Below are positions 26,301 through 34,357 of a DNA stretch of 64,000 nt, piece after piece. The position numbers were made by a program, and so were the translations under genes. This stretch comes from Dyadobacter chenhuakuii (GTDB lineage Bacteria > Bacteroidota > Bacteroidia > Cytophagales > Spirosomataceae), in assembly GCF_023821985.2 (NCBI RefSeq), contig NZ_CP098805.1:5385001-5449000 (forward strand). The letters run 5' to 3'. The notes under the pieces are model-generated. The model was not told the origin of the DNA. It saw only the letters and a program-made list of their open reading frames with translations, and searched no databases. Numbering within the stretch: position 1 is the first letter of the stretch; every line of letters starts with the position of its first letter.

Positions 26301-26830
26301 GTGCTTTCAGGAGCGCCCTCCAAGCCTTGCAACAACGCAGCACCAGCCACCGGCGAACCGATTCTCGCCAATGTCCGCGAAGCCGGACCGGAAAGCCTTT
26401 CGTCTTTTAGATAGGGTTTCAAAACCTCCACAGACTCATCTTTCCCAACCGTCTGCAATTGATAGATCAGGAAATTCTTGCTGTCCGGGTCGGTTACTTT
26501 CGATAATGCTTCGCCATAAGCCTCGGCGGCGGTTTTTCGGAAATCTTCTTTGCCAGCTTGTGAAGCATAGTAAGTAAAACCGCCGATCGCGTATTGAATT
26601 TTGGTATTATCCCCCTTTCCGAGCGGCGTGAGCATGGATGCGATCTGCACGAGTCCCGGCTTGCCGAGCTGGCCGAGTTCTTCCATGTTCTTTTTTAACG
26701 CGGCTTCGTTCTGGGAAGGAAATTTGGATAACAATGCTTTGGCTTTGCTGGCCATCGCATCGTCTGTTTGTGCCCATGCCTGCGAAAGTAACATGCAGAG
26801 GGCCAGGATAGTATATATTTGTTTTTTCAT
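23396..26830 (-). CDS. HEAT-repeat protein with two DUF1080 (3-keto-disaccharide hydrolase) domains
   Basis: A 1144-residue exported protein. A signal peptide (MKKQIYTILALCMLLSQAWAQ) leads into about 700 residues of HEAT/ARM-like helical repeats rich in Ala and Lys, then two DUF1080 domains: the first from about residue 723 (EGFVALFNGKDLTGWKG; WKIQKDGDAGIYLRG), the second from about 935 (GFKVLFDGTDMFNWVG; FQLTPGANNGLGIRTP). DUF1080 is the 3-keto-disaccharide hydrolase domain, which acts on 3-keto-glycosides. A Tat-exported Gfo/Idh/MocA oxidoreductase is encoded 48 bases upstream, so the pair may oxidise and cleave a glycoside in the periplasm. The C-terminus ends in a Lys/Arg run. Confidence 0.92.
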   Translation of the reverse strand: MKKQIYTILALCMLLSQAWAQTDDAMASKAKALLSKFPSQNEAALKKNMEELGQLGKPGLVQIASMLTPLGKGDNTKIQYAIGGFTYYASQAGKEDFRKTAAEAYGEALSKVTDPDSKNFLIYQLQTVGKDESVEVLKPYLKDERLSGPASRTLARIGSPVAGAALLQGLEGAPESTKIAIIEALGGARYKEAAPMIEKSAVNEDLLLRKVSLFALSEIGAPSSEAILMAAAQKVNFGYDESDATAVYLKYLARLAENGNAPAAEKAALALLKNTPDVKQTPTRSSALKIYSDIKKRESVPVLVNALQSADPEYRIAALKLGQKYLMADGTTPWLNAMKKAKPEVQAEIITMLGHANSLDALPTIQKALAAKDSKVKMAAIWAAGKIGQEKSLPALINVLKTASAEEVAVVKSSLLTIKGEGVVNQLATALPTLPAASQAVAIDVIAAREANAKFSNVFALLKSPNADVSKSAYTALKSLTTANDLPQMYILLNTVTDAGQMAAIQKAVAAGVKSAGDAKAKTDIILKQMQASPADKQSNYLAVLASIGGKTALNSVVSAYNSGDAKSKKAAIAALSSWSDASAAGDLLSIAKKATDSEELTLALTGYVAATAKSTKTPVNKVIMLREAMTLAKTDSQKIAILKELPRLRTFNALLFAGKYLDNPATEQAAAQAVMAIALANKGFYGPEIRDLLTKTASLLKGKDAEYARESIKRHLSELPKDEGFVALFNGKDLTGWKGLVENPIARGKMSADSLAYKQKKADEAANKDWFAKDGELVFSGHGDNLATVKQYGDFEMYVDWKIQKDGDAGIYLRGTPQVQIWDTSRVSVGAQVGSGGLYNNQKNPSKPSKLADNAIGDWNTFHITMIGDRVSVDLNGENVVDNVILENYWDRNLPIFAKEQIELQAHGNQINYRDVYVREIERPEPFKLSDAEQKEGFKVLFDGTDMFNWVGNRTDYFIENGALVVDPKKGGKGNLYTKDEYSDFDFRFEFQLTPGANNGLGIRTPMEGDAAYVGTEIQILDNDADIYKDLHEYQYHGSAYGIIPAKRGFLKPMGEWNYEEVRVQGSKIKVTLNGTVILDGDLAEASKNGTVDHKEHPGLKRTSGHLGFLGHGSELKFRNIRIADLTKTPAEPPVASKKKRKK

Positions 26831-26878
26831 GAATGGTCAAGGATAGAAATGAATGTATGCAAACGAGTTTAATGCTGA

Positions 26879-28153
26879 TTAAATGGTCCAGGGGCCACGC
26901 ATGGGCTGGTTAATCAACCGGTTTGCACCTTCATCGTCTATAAATTCCTGTTTTTCGGGGTCAAATTTCAAGGAGCGGCCGAGTCTTAATGCTGCTAATC
27001 CCATGTTCACAATGGTGCAGGAACGATGTCCGTTTTCTTCATTCAGCGCAAACTTTTTGCGGTTTTTCACGGCATCTACAAAATCTGTAACCTGTGGCTC
27101 GGGATCGGGGAATGCGGCGAGTTTCTTTTCAAGGTCCGGAATGTCGGATTGGAAATTGGGGTAAAGTTTGCCTTTCGGACCTTCGATGTAAGCCACTTTT
27201 TCATCTTTCGCTTCGCCATCCAGCACGATCTGGCATCCGTCCGCATAAGTATAAGTGATTCTCCGCCAGGTTCCTACGGCTTCGGTGTGTTGCTGAGGCG
27301 CATCGATTTCCACGCTTACCGGGCTCGTATCATCTTTGCCCAGGAAATACTGGATCGGGTCAATGTAATGCTGGCCCATATCGCCGAGTCCGCCGCCGTC
27401 GTAATCCCAGTAACCACGGAATGTCTGGTGTACGCGGTGCTCGCTATACGGCTTGTAAGGCGCGGGGCCGAGCCACATTTCATAATCCAGCTCGGCCGGA
27501 ACGGGCTGCGGTGCATTATTGGTGTTTCCTACCCAGTAAAATTTCCAGTCGAAACCGGTGTGCTTGCTTACCGTCACTTTCAAGGGCCAGCCTAATAAAC
27601 CGCTTTGCACCAGCTTTTTAATGGGCTTAACCGGCGTGCGCATGCCGTAAAAATTGTCCTGAAAACGGAACCAGGTGTTTAAACGGAATATCCTTCCATG
27701 CTGCTGCACGGCTTCCACAAGCCTTTTTCCTTCGCCTATGGTCCTTGTCATGGGTTTTTCACACCATACATCTTTTCCGGCGCGGGCTGCATCGGCGGCA
27801 ATGATCCCGTGCCAGTGCGGCGGCGTGGCCACGTGCACAATGTCCACTTCGGGAAGCTGGATCACCTCGCGATAATCAGCAAAGGTTTTTACGCCCTTAT
27901 CCACCATGCCGACGGCAATGTCCAGGTGTTTTTTATCCACATCACAAAGCGCAACGACTTTGGTGCCTGCATACGGAATGTGGCCGCGGCCCATGGAGCC
28001 GGTGCCGACGATGGCTTTGGTCAGCTGGTCGCTCGGCGCGATGAAGCCTTTGCCGAGAACGTGGCGGGGAACGATGGAAAAAGTGGCCAGCGTTGCCAGT
28101 GAGCCTTTGATAAAGGTCCGTCTGGACGCAGAGGTGCCTGTTTCTTCTTTCAT
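26879..28153 (-). CDS. Tat-exported Gfo/Idh/MocA-family oxidoreductase
   Basis: A 424-residue NAD(P)-dependent sugar oxidoreductase. The N-terminus is a twin-arginine signal, SRRTFIKGSLATLATFSIV. The Rossmann domain follows (IVGTGSMGRGH, ALCDVD), with HVATPPHWH and the WCEKPMTRT motif that holds the catalytic Lys, then the GGGLGDMGQHYIDP segment with its conserved histidine. The Tat signal puts the folded, cofactor-loaded enzyme in the periplasm. The HEAT-DUF1080 gene follows after 48 bases in the same direction, consistent with a two-step oxidation and hydrolysis of glycosides; the substrate is unknown. Confidence 0.94.
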   Translation of the reverse strand: MKEETGTSASRRTFIKGSLATLATFSIVPRHVLGKGFIAPSDQLTKAIVGTGSMGRGHIPYAGTKVVALCDVDKKHLDIAVGMVDKGVKTFADYREVIQLPEVDIVHVATPPHWHGIIAADAARAGKDVWCEKPMTRTIGEGKRLVEAVQQHGRIFRLNTWFRFQDNFYGMRTPVKPIKKLVQSGLLGWPLKVTVSKHTGFDWKFYWVGNTNNAPQPVPAELDYEMWLGPAPYKPYSEHRVHQTFRGYWDYDGGGLGDMGQHYIDPIQYFLGKDDTSPVSVEIDAPQQHTEAVGTWRRITYTYADGCQIVLDGEAKDEKVAYIEGPKGKLYPNFQSDIPDLEKKLAAFPDPEPQVTDFVDAVKNRKKFALNEENGHRSCTIVNMGLAALRLGRSLKFDPEKQEFIDDEGANRLINQPMRGPWTI

Positions 28154-28205
28154 TAATTAAGGTTGTTTAGGAAATGAACTTGGGAGTGAAATTAGAATAT
28201 TAATC

Positions 28206-29765
28206 TTAAAGCGGAATGTTTCCATGCTTTTTTCTGGGCAGAACAGCCACTTTGTTTTCCAGCATTTCAAAAGCCCGGATGAGCTTTTTGCGCGTTTGAT
28301 CGGGATAAATAACCTCGTCAATGTAACCGCGGTGTGCGGCGCGATATGGGTTGGTGAATTTTTCGGTGTAATCGTCGATTTTCTCTTTCAGCTTTTCGGC
28401 CGGATCTTCGGCCTGGGCGATTTCGCGTTTGAAAATAATTTCTGCGGCTCCGCTAGCACCCATAACCGCAATTTCCGCCGTAGGCCATGCAAAGTTCAGG
28501 TCCGCGCCGATGTGCTTGGAATTCATTACATCATAGGCGCCGCCGTAAGCCTTGCGCGTGATGACTGTAATGCGCGGAACAGTCGCTTCCGAGAATGCGT
28601 AAAGCAGCTTCGCACCGTTGGTAATGATGGCATTCCACTCCTGATCGGTGCCCGGCAAAAAGCCCGGGACATCTTCCAGAACCAATAAAGGAATGTTGAA
28701 ACAATCACAAAACCGAACAAAACGCGCAGCTTTCTGGCTCGAATGAATGTCAAGCACACCCGCCAGTACGGCGGGCTGGTTGGCCACTATGCCAATGCTA
28801 CGACCTGCAATCCGCGCAAAACCAACGACAATGTTCTCTGCAAAATTCTGATGGACTTCGAAAAAACTCTCCGCATCGGCAATTTCCGTGATCACCTCGC
28901 GCATGTCGTAAGGCTGGTTGGCATTGTCGGGAATAATGTTGTTTAAAACCGGGCGTGATTCATTTTGAGCTTCATATGGAATGCCCGGCGCATTTTCCTC
29001 ACAATTCTGAGGCATATAGCTGAGCAGTTTTTTAATGTTCAGCAAACATTCAACCTCATTGGGCGAGACAAAATGCGTGATGCCCGATTTGGTCGCATGT
29101 GTCATCGCGCCGCCCAGTTCCTCGGCTGTAACGGTCTCGTGCGTAACCGTTTTCACGACATTAGGCCCGGTCACGAACATGTAGCTCGTATTTTCAACCA
29201 TTAATATAAAATCCGTGATCGCCGGAGAATACACCGCGCCGCCCGCGCACGGGCCCATCACGGCTGAAATCTGCGGAATGACGCCTGAAGCCAATGTATT
29301 TTTATAAAAAATATCCGCATAACCAGCCAAGGAAAGTACGCCTTCCTGAATCCGGGCGCCGCCCGAATCATTCAAACCGATCAGCGGAGCGCCGTTTTTC
29401 ATGGCGAGGTCCATAATCTTGCAGATTTTCTCGGCATGCGTTTCGGAAAGCGAGCCGCCGAAAACGGTGAAATCCTGCGCAAAAACGTAAACCAGCCGGC
29501 CATTCACCTTTCCATAACCCGTCACCACGCCATCGCCCAGATAATGTTCCTTATCCAGCCCGAAATCCTTGCTGCGGTGCATCACAAACTTCCCGATTTC
29601 TTCAAATGTCCCTTTGTCGATCAGCACCATAATGCGCTCGCGGGCGGTGAGTTTGCCTTTGGCGTGTTGTGCTTCAATCCGTTGCGCACCGCCGCCCAGG
29701 TCGGCCTCAGCATTTTTCTGATCTAACAATTCTTTTTTTGAAGCGGCGGAAGGTGCTGATCCCAT
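28206..29765 (-). CDS. Acyl-CoA carboxylase, carboxyltransferase subunit
   Basis: A 519-residue biotin-dependent carboxyltransferase of the propionyl-/methylmalonyl-CoA type. The N-terminus has LGGGAQRIEAQHAKGKLTAR and RIMVLIDKGTF; the core has FTVFGGSLSE, NDSGGARIQEG, GPCAGGAVYSP and the second half GFLPGTDQEWNAI, RKAYGGAYDVMNSKH and the C-terminal KKHGNIPL ending. It transfers carboxylate from carboxybiotin to an acyl-CoA. The biotin-carrier protein is encoded at 5243-5779; the biotin carboxylase is outside the window. Propionyl-CoA is the most likely substrate; acetyl-CoA is not excluded. Confidence 0.95.
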   Translation of the reverse strand: MGSAPSAASKKELLDQKNAEADLGGGAQRIEAQHAKGKLTARERIMVLIDKGTFEEIGKFVMHRSKDFGLDKEHYLGDGVVTGYGKVNGRLVYVFAQDFTVFGGSLSETHAEKICKIMDLAMKNGAPLIGLNDSGGARIQEGVLSLAGYADIFYKNTLASGVIPQISAVMGPCAGGAVYSPAITDFILMVENTSYMFVTGPNVVKTVTHETVTAEELGGAMTHATKSGITHFVSPNEVECLLNIKKLLSYMPQNCEENAPGIPYEAQNESRPVLNNIIPDNANQPYDMREVITEIADAESFFEVHQNFAENIVVGFARIAGRSIGIVANQPAVLAGVLDIHSSQKAARFVRFCDCFNIPLLVLEDVPGFLPGTDQEWNAIITNGAKLLYAFSEATVPRITVITRKAYGGAYDVMNSKHIGADLNFAWPTAEIAVMGASGAAEIIFKREIAQAEDPAEKLKEKIDDYTEKFTNPYRAAHRGYIDEVIYPDQTRKKLIRAFEMLENKVAVLPRKKHGNIPL

Positions 29766-29841
29766 GTAATACGGACGATATGGTTACATTTGTTCTTGTG
29801 AGAATCTAAATATACTGTCATTTTACTGATTCGGGAAATTA

Positions 29842-30924
29842 ATGCGACTTATGAGGCAGATCGGAATGTGCGCTTTGTTTTTGGCGGGAATTTTTTTTGG
29901 TTTCCAAAAAACAGCACAAGCGCAACCGACCGGCGGAAGAAATAAGCTCGATTTTCTGCAACTGCCAGCACAGGCCAAAAGCACGGCATTAGGCGCCAAT
30001 CACATCACCATTTCGGGCAATGATCCTGCCCTTTTTATCCAAAATCCTGCTTTACTGGACTCTTCCAAAGCCAATAATGTGTCCGTCAACCTGATGCCTT
30101 ACCTGGCCGATACGCGGTTTGTGAATGCCGCTTATGCGCGGCGCGTGGGCAAGTCTGCGGGCGTTTGGGCGGTTGGGCTGCAATATCTTAACTATGGCAC
30201 AATGGTCGAAACGGATGACATTGGCAATGTAATCGGAGAGTTCCGAGCAGCGGATTATGGCGTTTCTGCGGGTTATGGACATACATTGGGTGCTTTTACG
30301 GTGGGTGGAACATTGAAGTTTGTAGGCGCTTCGGTACAGTCTTATAATGTGTTTGGCGTGGCGCTGGACTGGGGCGGCGTTTTCAAGCATCCCGGGCAGG
30401 ATCTGACGGTTGGGTTTGTAGTCAAAAATCTAGGGTTTGTCAAACAGAATTTTTCCAGTTTAAATGATCCTGCATTGCCTTTGGACGTGCGGCTTGGATT
30501 AACATTCAAACCGGAATATATGCCCATCCGCGTTTCGCTCACGGCGCATCATTTGAACCGCTTCGATATGGTCTATAATGATCCGAACCTCTTCTTCACT
30601 TATGACGATAATGGCAACAAAATTGCGAGAAAAGTGGGCATAGCAGAGAAACTGGCCCGGCATCTTTCGCTCGGAGCGGAAGCATTGCTGCATCCTAATT
30701 TCAGGATTATGCTCGGTTACGACCATTTGCGGAGGCAGGAATTGCGGCTTGCCAACAGGGGCGCATTGGCCGGTTTTTCGTTTGGCGCATGGCTGCGGAT
30801 CAAGCGGTTTGAGGTTGGTTACGGTCGTTCGCAGTATGTTCCGGGGTTTAGCAGCAGCTCCTTGTCGATTGTGATGAATTTGAAAAATGGCTTTGTAAAA
30901 GAAACCGTCAAAGTGCGTCCCTAA
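29842..30924 (+). CDS. porQ: Type IX secretion system protein PorQ
   Basis: A 360-residue outer-membrane-type protein resembling PorQ of the type IX secretion system of Bacteroidota. It has a signal peptide (to about residue 27, ending AQAQ), then the family's LPAQAKSTALGANHITISGND, ALFIQNPALL and repeated beta-hairpins rich in Gly and aromatics consistent with an outer-membrane barrel: GVWAVGLQYLNYGTM, AADYGVSAGYGHTLGAF, GGTLKFVGASVQSY. The other T9SS genes are not in the window, which is usual since they are scattered in this phylum. Divergent from the carboxyltransferase gene across 76 bases. Confidence 0.88.
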   Translation: MRLMRQIGMCALFLAGIFFGFQKTAQAQPTGGRNKLDFLQLPAQAKSTALGANHITISGNDPALFIQNPALLDSSKANNVSVNLMPYLADTRFVNAAYARRVGKSAGVWAVGLQYLNYGTMVETDDIGNVIGEFRAADYGVSAGYGHTLGAFTVGGTLKFVGASVQSYNVFGVALDWGGVFKHPGQDLTVGFVVKNLGFVKQNFSSLNDPALPLDVRLGLTFKPEYMPIRVSLTAHHLNRFDMVYNDPNLFFTYDDNGNKIARKVGIAEKLARHLSLGAEALLHPNFRIMLGYDHLRRQELRLANRGALAGFSFGAWLRIKRFEVGYGRSQYVPGFSSSSLSIVMNLKNGFVKETVKVRP

Positions 30925-31005
30925 GCGCCTTACTCGTTTTCTTAATGTTAAATTTTGTTCATAATAGCTTAATATTCAGGTAAAACCGGAGAGCTGTGGT
31001 TCGGC

Positions 31006-31013
31006 TAGTTTTG
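31006..31013 (+). promoter_or_regulatory. Candidate -7 box for the PhoX-like gene
   Basis: TAGTTTTG matches TAnnTTTG, 19 bases before the ATG at 31032. It also argues against the upstream GTG at 30996 as start, since that would lie before the transcript begins. Confidence 0.45.
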
Positions 31014-31031
31014 TTAAGAAACTATCTCACC

Positions 31032-32498
31032 ATGGCGATGAATTTTAATTCTATTCCAAAAAATGCCCTTACCGCGCTGGTTTGTGGCGCAATGACCTTT
31101 TCCGGCTGCATTAAGGATCACAATGATCCACAGGTAGATTCTTCTAAACTGATCAACCGGTCGGTAAACCCTTCACTGGTGCGTGCGTTGCCAGGTTTTG
31201 AAGATCTGAAAATTACGACATTGATCAGCTCCGACGACAAATTGCAGGATTCTCCTGATTTCATTTACGGTGCCCAGCCAGATGGCGGCGCTTTCATGAA
31301 AAACCCGAATGGCGAAGGTTTTGTGATGATCAACAACCACGAGATTCTTTTCTCGGTGTCCCGCGTTTTTTTGGATAAAGAATTGAAACCCGTTAAAGGA
31401 GAATACATTGTGGACGCAGAAGGCGGACAGTGGAGATTGTGCTCGGCAACGATGGCAACGCCGCAGGAACACGGTTTCGGCCCATTATTCCTGACAGCGG
31501 GCGAGAGCAACTCGGAGTCGATGACGCACGCAATTGATCCTTTTGCACCGGCAGATAAAAAGAACAAGACAAGAACCGTAAGTGCTTTTGGTAAATGGAA
31601 TGCTGAAAACGCAGTTCCGCTTCCTAAGGATGCATTTCCCGGCAAAACTGTAATCATTATCGGTGAAGACGATACAAATGGTCAGCTTGTTGCTTACGTT
31701 TCGGACGTGGTAGGCGACCTGAACAATGGTAAATTATATGCATTACGCCGCACAAACCAGGAAAGTGTGGAAACGGATATGGTTAAAGGACAAACCTACG
31801 ACGTTGAATTTGTTCCTTTTGACAATGTAAAAACAAGCACAGGAACGGAGCTGCAAGCACAGACGGTGGATAAGAAAATGATCCAGTTTGCACGTGTGGA
31901 AGACATCGATTACCGCAAAGGCGGAAACGGCGTTGGGCGTGACATTTATTTCACGGCAACGGGTGTAAGCCAGTCGGATAAGGTAACGCCTGTGGCTGGT
32001 AAAAACATGTGGGGACGCGTGTACAACCTGAAATTTGATGAAACCAACCCATTGAAAGGCAAGTTGCAGATCATTATGGATGGCGAAGACAAGCCAGGCA
32101 GCTTCATCGTGAACCCTGACAACATTTGCGTAACCAAAAACTTCGTTTATGTGCAGGAAGACGGTGATTCATTCTACAAAAACAATGACCACGACGGAAC
32201 AATCTGGCAGTATAACCTGGCTACAAAAGAGAGCAAGGCGATGCTCCAAATGCACCACCGCAGAGAGGACGCAGCATTTAACACGAAATATAACTCGGTA
32301 GGAAACAATTCATTGAGCACTTGGGAATACGGTGCTATGATCGACATTTCGGATGTTGTGGGCATTCCTGAGACATTCATGATCAACCTGCACCCGCACA
32401 CTTGGCAGGACGAGAAATACAAAGGTGCTGACGGCAGCGGTATTTCTACAAATAAAGAAGGCGGACAAACTGTGATCGTTCGCGGAATTCAGCAATAA
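31032..32498 (+). CDS. PhoX-like (DUF839) alkaline phosphatase, predicted lipoprotein
   Basis: A 488-residue protein. A short N-terminal hydrophobic stretch ends in FSGC, a plausible lipobox. The body shows the PhoX/DUF839 pattern: SPDFIYGAQPDGGAF, then FVMINNHEILFS with the Asn-Asn-His-Glu motif typical of PhoX metal binding, and FVPFDNVKTS. Later segments RVEDIDYRKGGNG and IVNPDNICVTKNFVYVQEDG resemble the beta-propeller repeats. PhoX enzymes are Ca/Fe-dependent phosphatases. Start 31032 is chosen since it fits the signal peptide. A hairpin separates it from the next gene. Confidence 0.82.
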   Translation: MAMNFNSIPKNALTALVCGAMTFSGCIKDHNDPQVDSSKLINRSVNPSLVRALPGFEDLKITTLISSDDKLQDSPDFIYGAQPDGGAFMKNPNGEGFVMINNHEILFSVSRVFLDKELKPVKGEYIVDAEGGQWRLCSATMATPQEHGFGPLFLTAGESNSESMTHAIDPFAPADKKNKTRTVSAFGKWNAENAVPLPKDAFPGKTVIIIGEDDTNGQLVAYVSDVVGDLNNGKLYALRRTNQESVETDMVKGQTYDVEFVPFDNVKTSTGTELQAQTVDKKMIQFARVEDIDYRKGGNGVGRDIYFTATGVSQSDKVTPVAGKNMWGRVYNLKFDETNPLKGKLQIIMDGEDKPGSFIVNPDNICVTKNFVYVQEDGDSFYKNNDHDGTIWQYNLATKESKAMLQMHHRREDAAFNTKYNSVGNNSLSTWEYGAMIDISDVVGIPETFMINLHPHTWQDEKYKGADGSGISTNKEGGQTVIVRGIQQ

Positions 32499-32516
32499 CA
32501 CTTCTCAGCAAGCTTA

Positions 32517-32549
32517 TAGAAGGCCTTTTCGGAGGGCCTTCTATCTTAT
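32517..32549 (+). terminator. Intrinsic terminator between the phosphatase and peroxidase genes
   Basis: TAGAAGGCC (32517-32525) pairs with GGCCTTCTA (32535-32543), followed by a T-rich tract. It ends 13 bases before the next start codon, so it may allow partial read-through. Confidence 0.75.
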
Positions 32550-32561
32550 TTTACATTCACC

Positions 32562-34349
32562 ATGAAAAAATTTGTCCTGGCCATTTGTGCAGGCATCGCC
32601 GTTTTCACATTCCAGTTATGCAAGCCGGAACAGAAGCCGCATGAAATTGTATATCAACATTTTGTCACCGACCTGGACTCGCTGATTTCAATGAATGATG
32701 CGTTTCTGGAAAAAGTGAAGGCAAAACCGGGGCAAAAAGCATTGCAAAACGACTTTCTCAAAATCCGTCTTCAATACAAAAAAACAGAGGCTTTTGCCGA
32801 ATATTTCTTTCCTACCACAGTCAGAATGATCAATGGTGCGCCGCTGGATGAGATTGAGGATGAGGAGAATGCAGTTTTCGAGCCGGGTGGCTTGCAGGTG
32901 ATTGAAGAGCTGATTTATACGGATGAACCTGTGGATCAGGAAGAACTGGTGCGACATTCGCGCAAGATGCAGGTCAATGTGAAGCGGATTAAAATGCTTT
33001 GGAAAGACATTGTGATCACAGATTCGCATGTTCTGGATGCATTAAGGCTGGAAATGTTCCGGCTGATCAGTCTGGGAATTTCCGGATTCGACACGCCGGC
33101 TTCGGGCAATGCGTTGGCGGAGAGCGAAGTTGTTTTAACATCATTTCAACATTATGCACAACCTTACAAAAGCACATTACCCCAGTTTTCGGCGCTGGAT
33201 AAGCAGGCTGAGGAGGCTATTGCTTTCTTGAAAAAGGGTGCAAATTTCAACGACTTCGATCGCGCTGCATTCATTACTGACCACATTAATCCGCTTTGCA
33301 ACACCTTGCACCAGAACCAAGAATCGGCTGGCATCCCGTTCATGAACGACCGCAAGCTTTTGAGCGGTAAGGCGGCTACAATTTTTGATAAGAATGCATT
33401 CAATCCCGAGGCATTGCTGTCGGACGCCAGGTTCAGCGCAACGGCGGACCGGGTTGCGTTGGGAAAAACATTGTTTTACGATAGCCGGATTTCGGGCGAC
33501 GGCAAAACAAACTGCGGCTCCTGCCATCAGCCTGGAAAGGCTTATGCCGATGGGTTGAAAACGAGCAAAGGTTTTGATAATAAGTTTGTTAGCCGTAATG
33601 CGCCGAGCATTATGTATGCATCATTACAGCAGGCATTATTTTACGATCTGCGTGCGCCTTCGCTGGAAGATCAGGCGGCGGATGTGATCCATAATAAGCT
33701 CGAAATGCACGGTTCAATGGAAGATGTGGCTAAATTGGTGGCGACGGACGAACATTACAAGCACGATTTCAAGAAAGCTTACCCGGATCTGGAAGTGATC
33801 AAACCCGTTCATATCCAGAATGCACTGGCGGCTTTTGTGCGTTCATTAAACCCGTTCAATTCGCCGTTTGATAAATACATGCGGGGTGATAAAAAGGCGC
33901 TTACGGATGATCAGGTGGCGGGTTTCAATGTTTTTATGGGCAAAGCCAAATGCGGGACCTGTCACTTTGTGCCATTATTCAACGGAACCGTTCCGCCCGA
34001 TTTCCAGCGCACGGAATCCGAAGTTTTGGGTGTGACCACGGATGCGAAATGGAAAAATGCGAAGCTGGACAATGATCCGGGCAGGGGCGTGCACGACCAG
34101 TTTCCGCAGTGGAAAAATGCATTTAAAACCAGCACCTTGAGAAATATCGCCAAAACGGCTCCCTATATGCACAACGGCGCTTTTACAACATTGCAGGAAG
34201 TGATGGAGTTTTACAACGAAGGCGGCGGGGCAGGACTGGGGCTGGATGTCCCTAATCAGACACTGGCGGCCGATAAATTGAACCTGACGCAGCCCGAAAT
34301 AGCCAGCGTTATCTCTTTTATGGAGGCCCTTACCGACGATGTGGAATGA
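32562..34349 (+). CDS. MauG-type di-heme cytochrome c peroxidase with N-terminal helical domain
   Basis: A 595-residue exported protein. Residues 1-24 are a signal or anchor helix; residues 25-250 form a helical domain resembling the imelysin-like region that precedes some MauG proteins. The catalytic part has two c-type heme sites, CGSCH (about residue 312) and CGTCH (about residue 466), and the MauG/CcpA pattern RNAPSIMYASLQQALFYD and FKTSTLRNIAKTAPYMHNG with a distal Met/His. It belongs to the cytochrome c peroxidase/MauG superfamily; peroxidase or cofactor-maturing activity cannot be separated from sequence. It stops exactly where the convergent ABC gene stops. Confidence 0.88.
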   Translation: MKKFVLAICAGIAVFTFQLCKPEQKPHEIVYQHFVTDLDSLISMNDAFLEKVKAKPGQKALQNDFLKIRLQYKKTEAFAEYFFPTTVRMINGAPLDEIEDEENAVFEPGGLQVIEELIYTDEPVDQEELVRHSRKMQVNVKRIKMLWKDIVITDSHVLDALRLEMFRLISLGISGFDTPASGNALAESEVVLTSFQHYAQPYKSTLPQFSALDKQAEEAIAFLKKGANFNDFDRAAFITDHINPLCNTLHQNQESAGIPFMNDRKLLSGKAATIFDKNAFNPEALLSDARFSATADRVALGKTLFYDSRISGDGKTNCGSCHQPGKAYADGLKTSKGFDNKFVSRNAPSIMYASLQQALFYDLRAPSLEDQAADVIHNKLEMHGSMEDVAKLVATDEHYKHDFKKAYPDLEVIKPVHIQNALAAFVRSLNPFNSPFDKYMRGDKKALTDDQVAGFNVFMGKAKCGTCHFVPLFNGTVPPDFQRTESEVLGVTTDAKWKNAKLDNDPGRGVHDQFPQWKNAFKTSTLRNIAKTAPYMHNGAFTTLQEVMEFYNEGGGAGLGLDVPNQTLAADKLNLTQPEIASVISFMEALTDDVE

Positions 34350-34357
34350 TCATTCCA
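34342..34357. repeat. 16-bp palindrome across two adjoining stop codons
   Basis: TGGAATGATCATTCCA is a perfect palindrome. It holds the stop codons of the convergent peroxidase gene (34347-34349) and the ABC gene (34350-34352) in its centre. No T-run follows on either strand. Confidence 0.6.
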
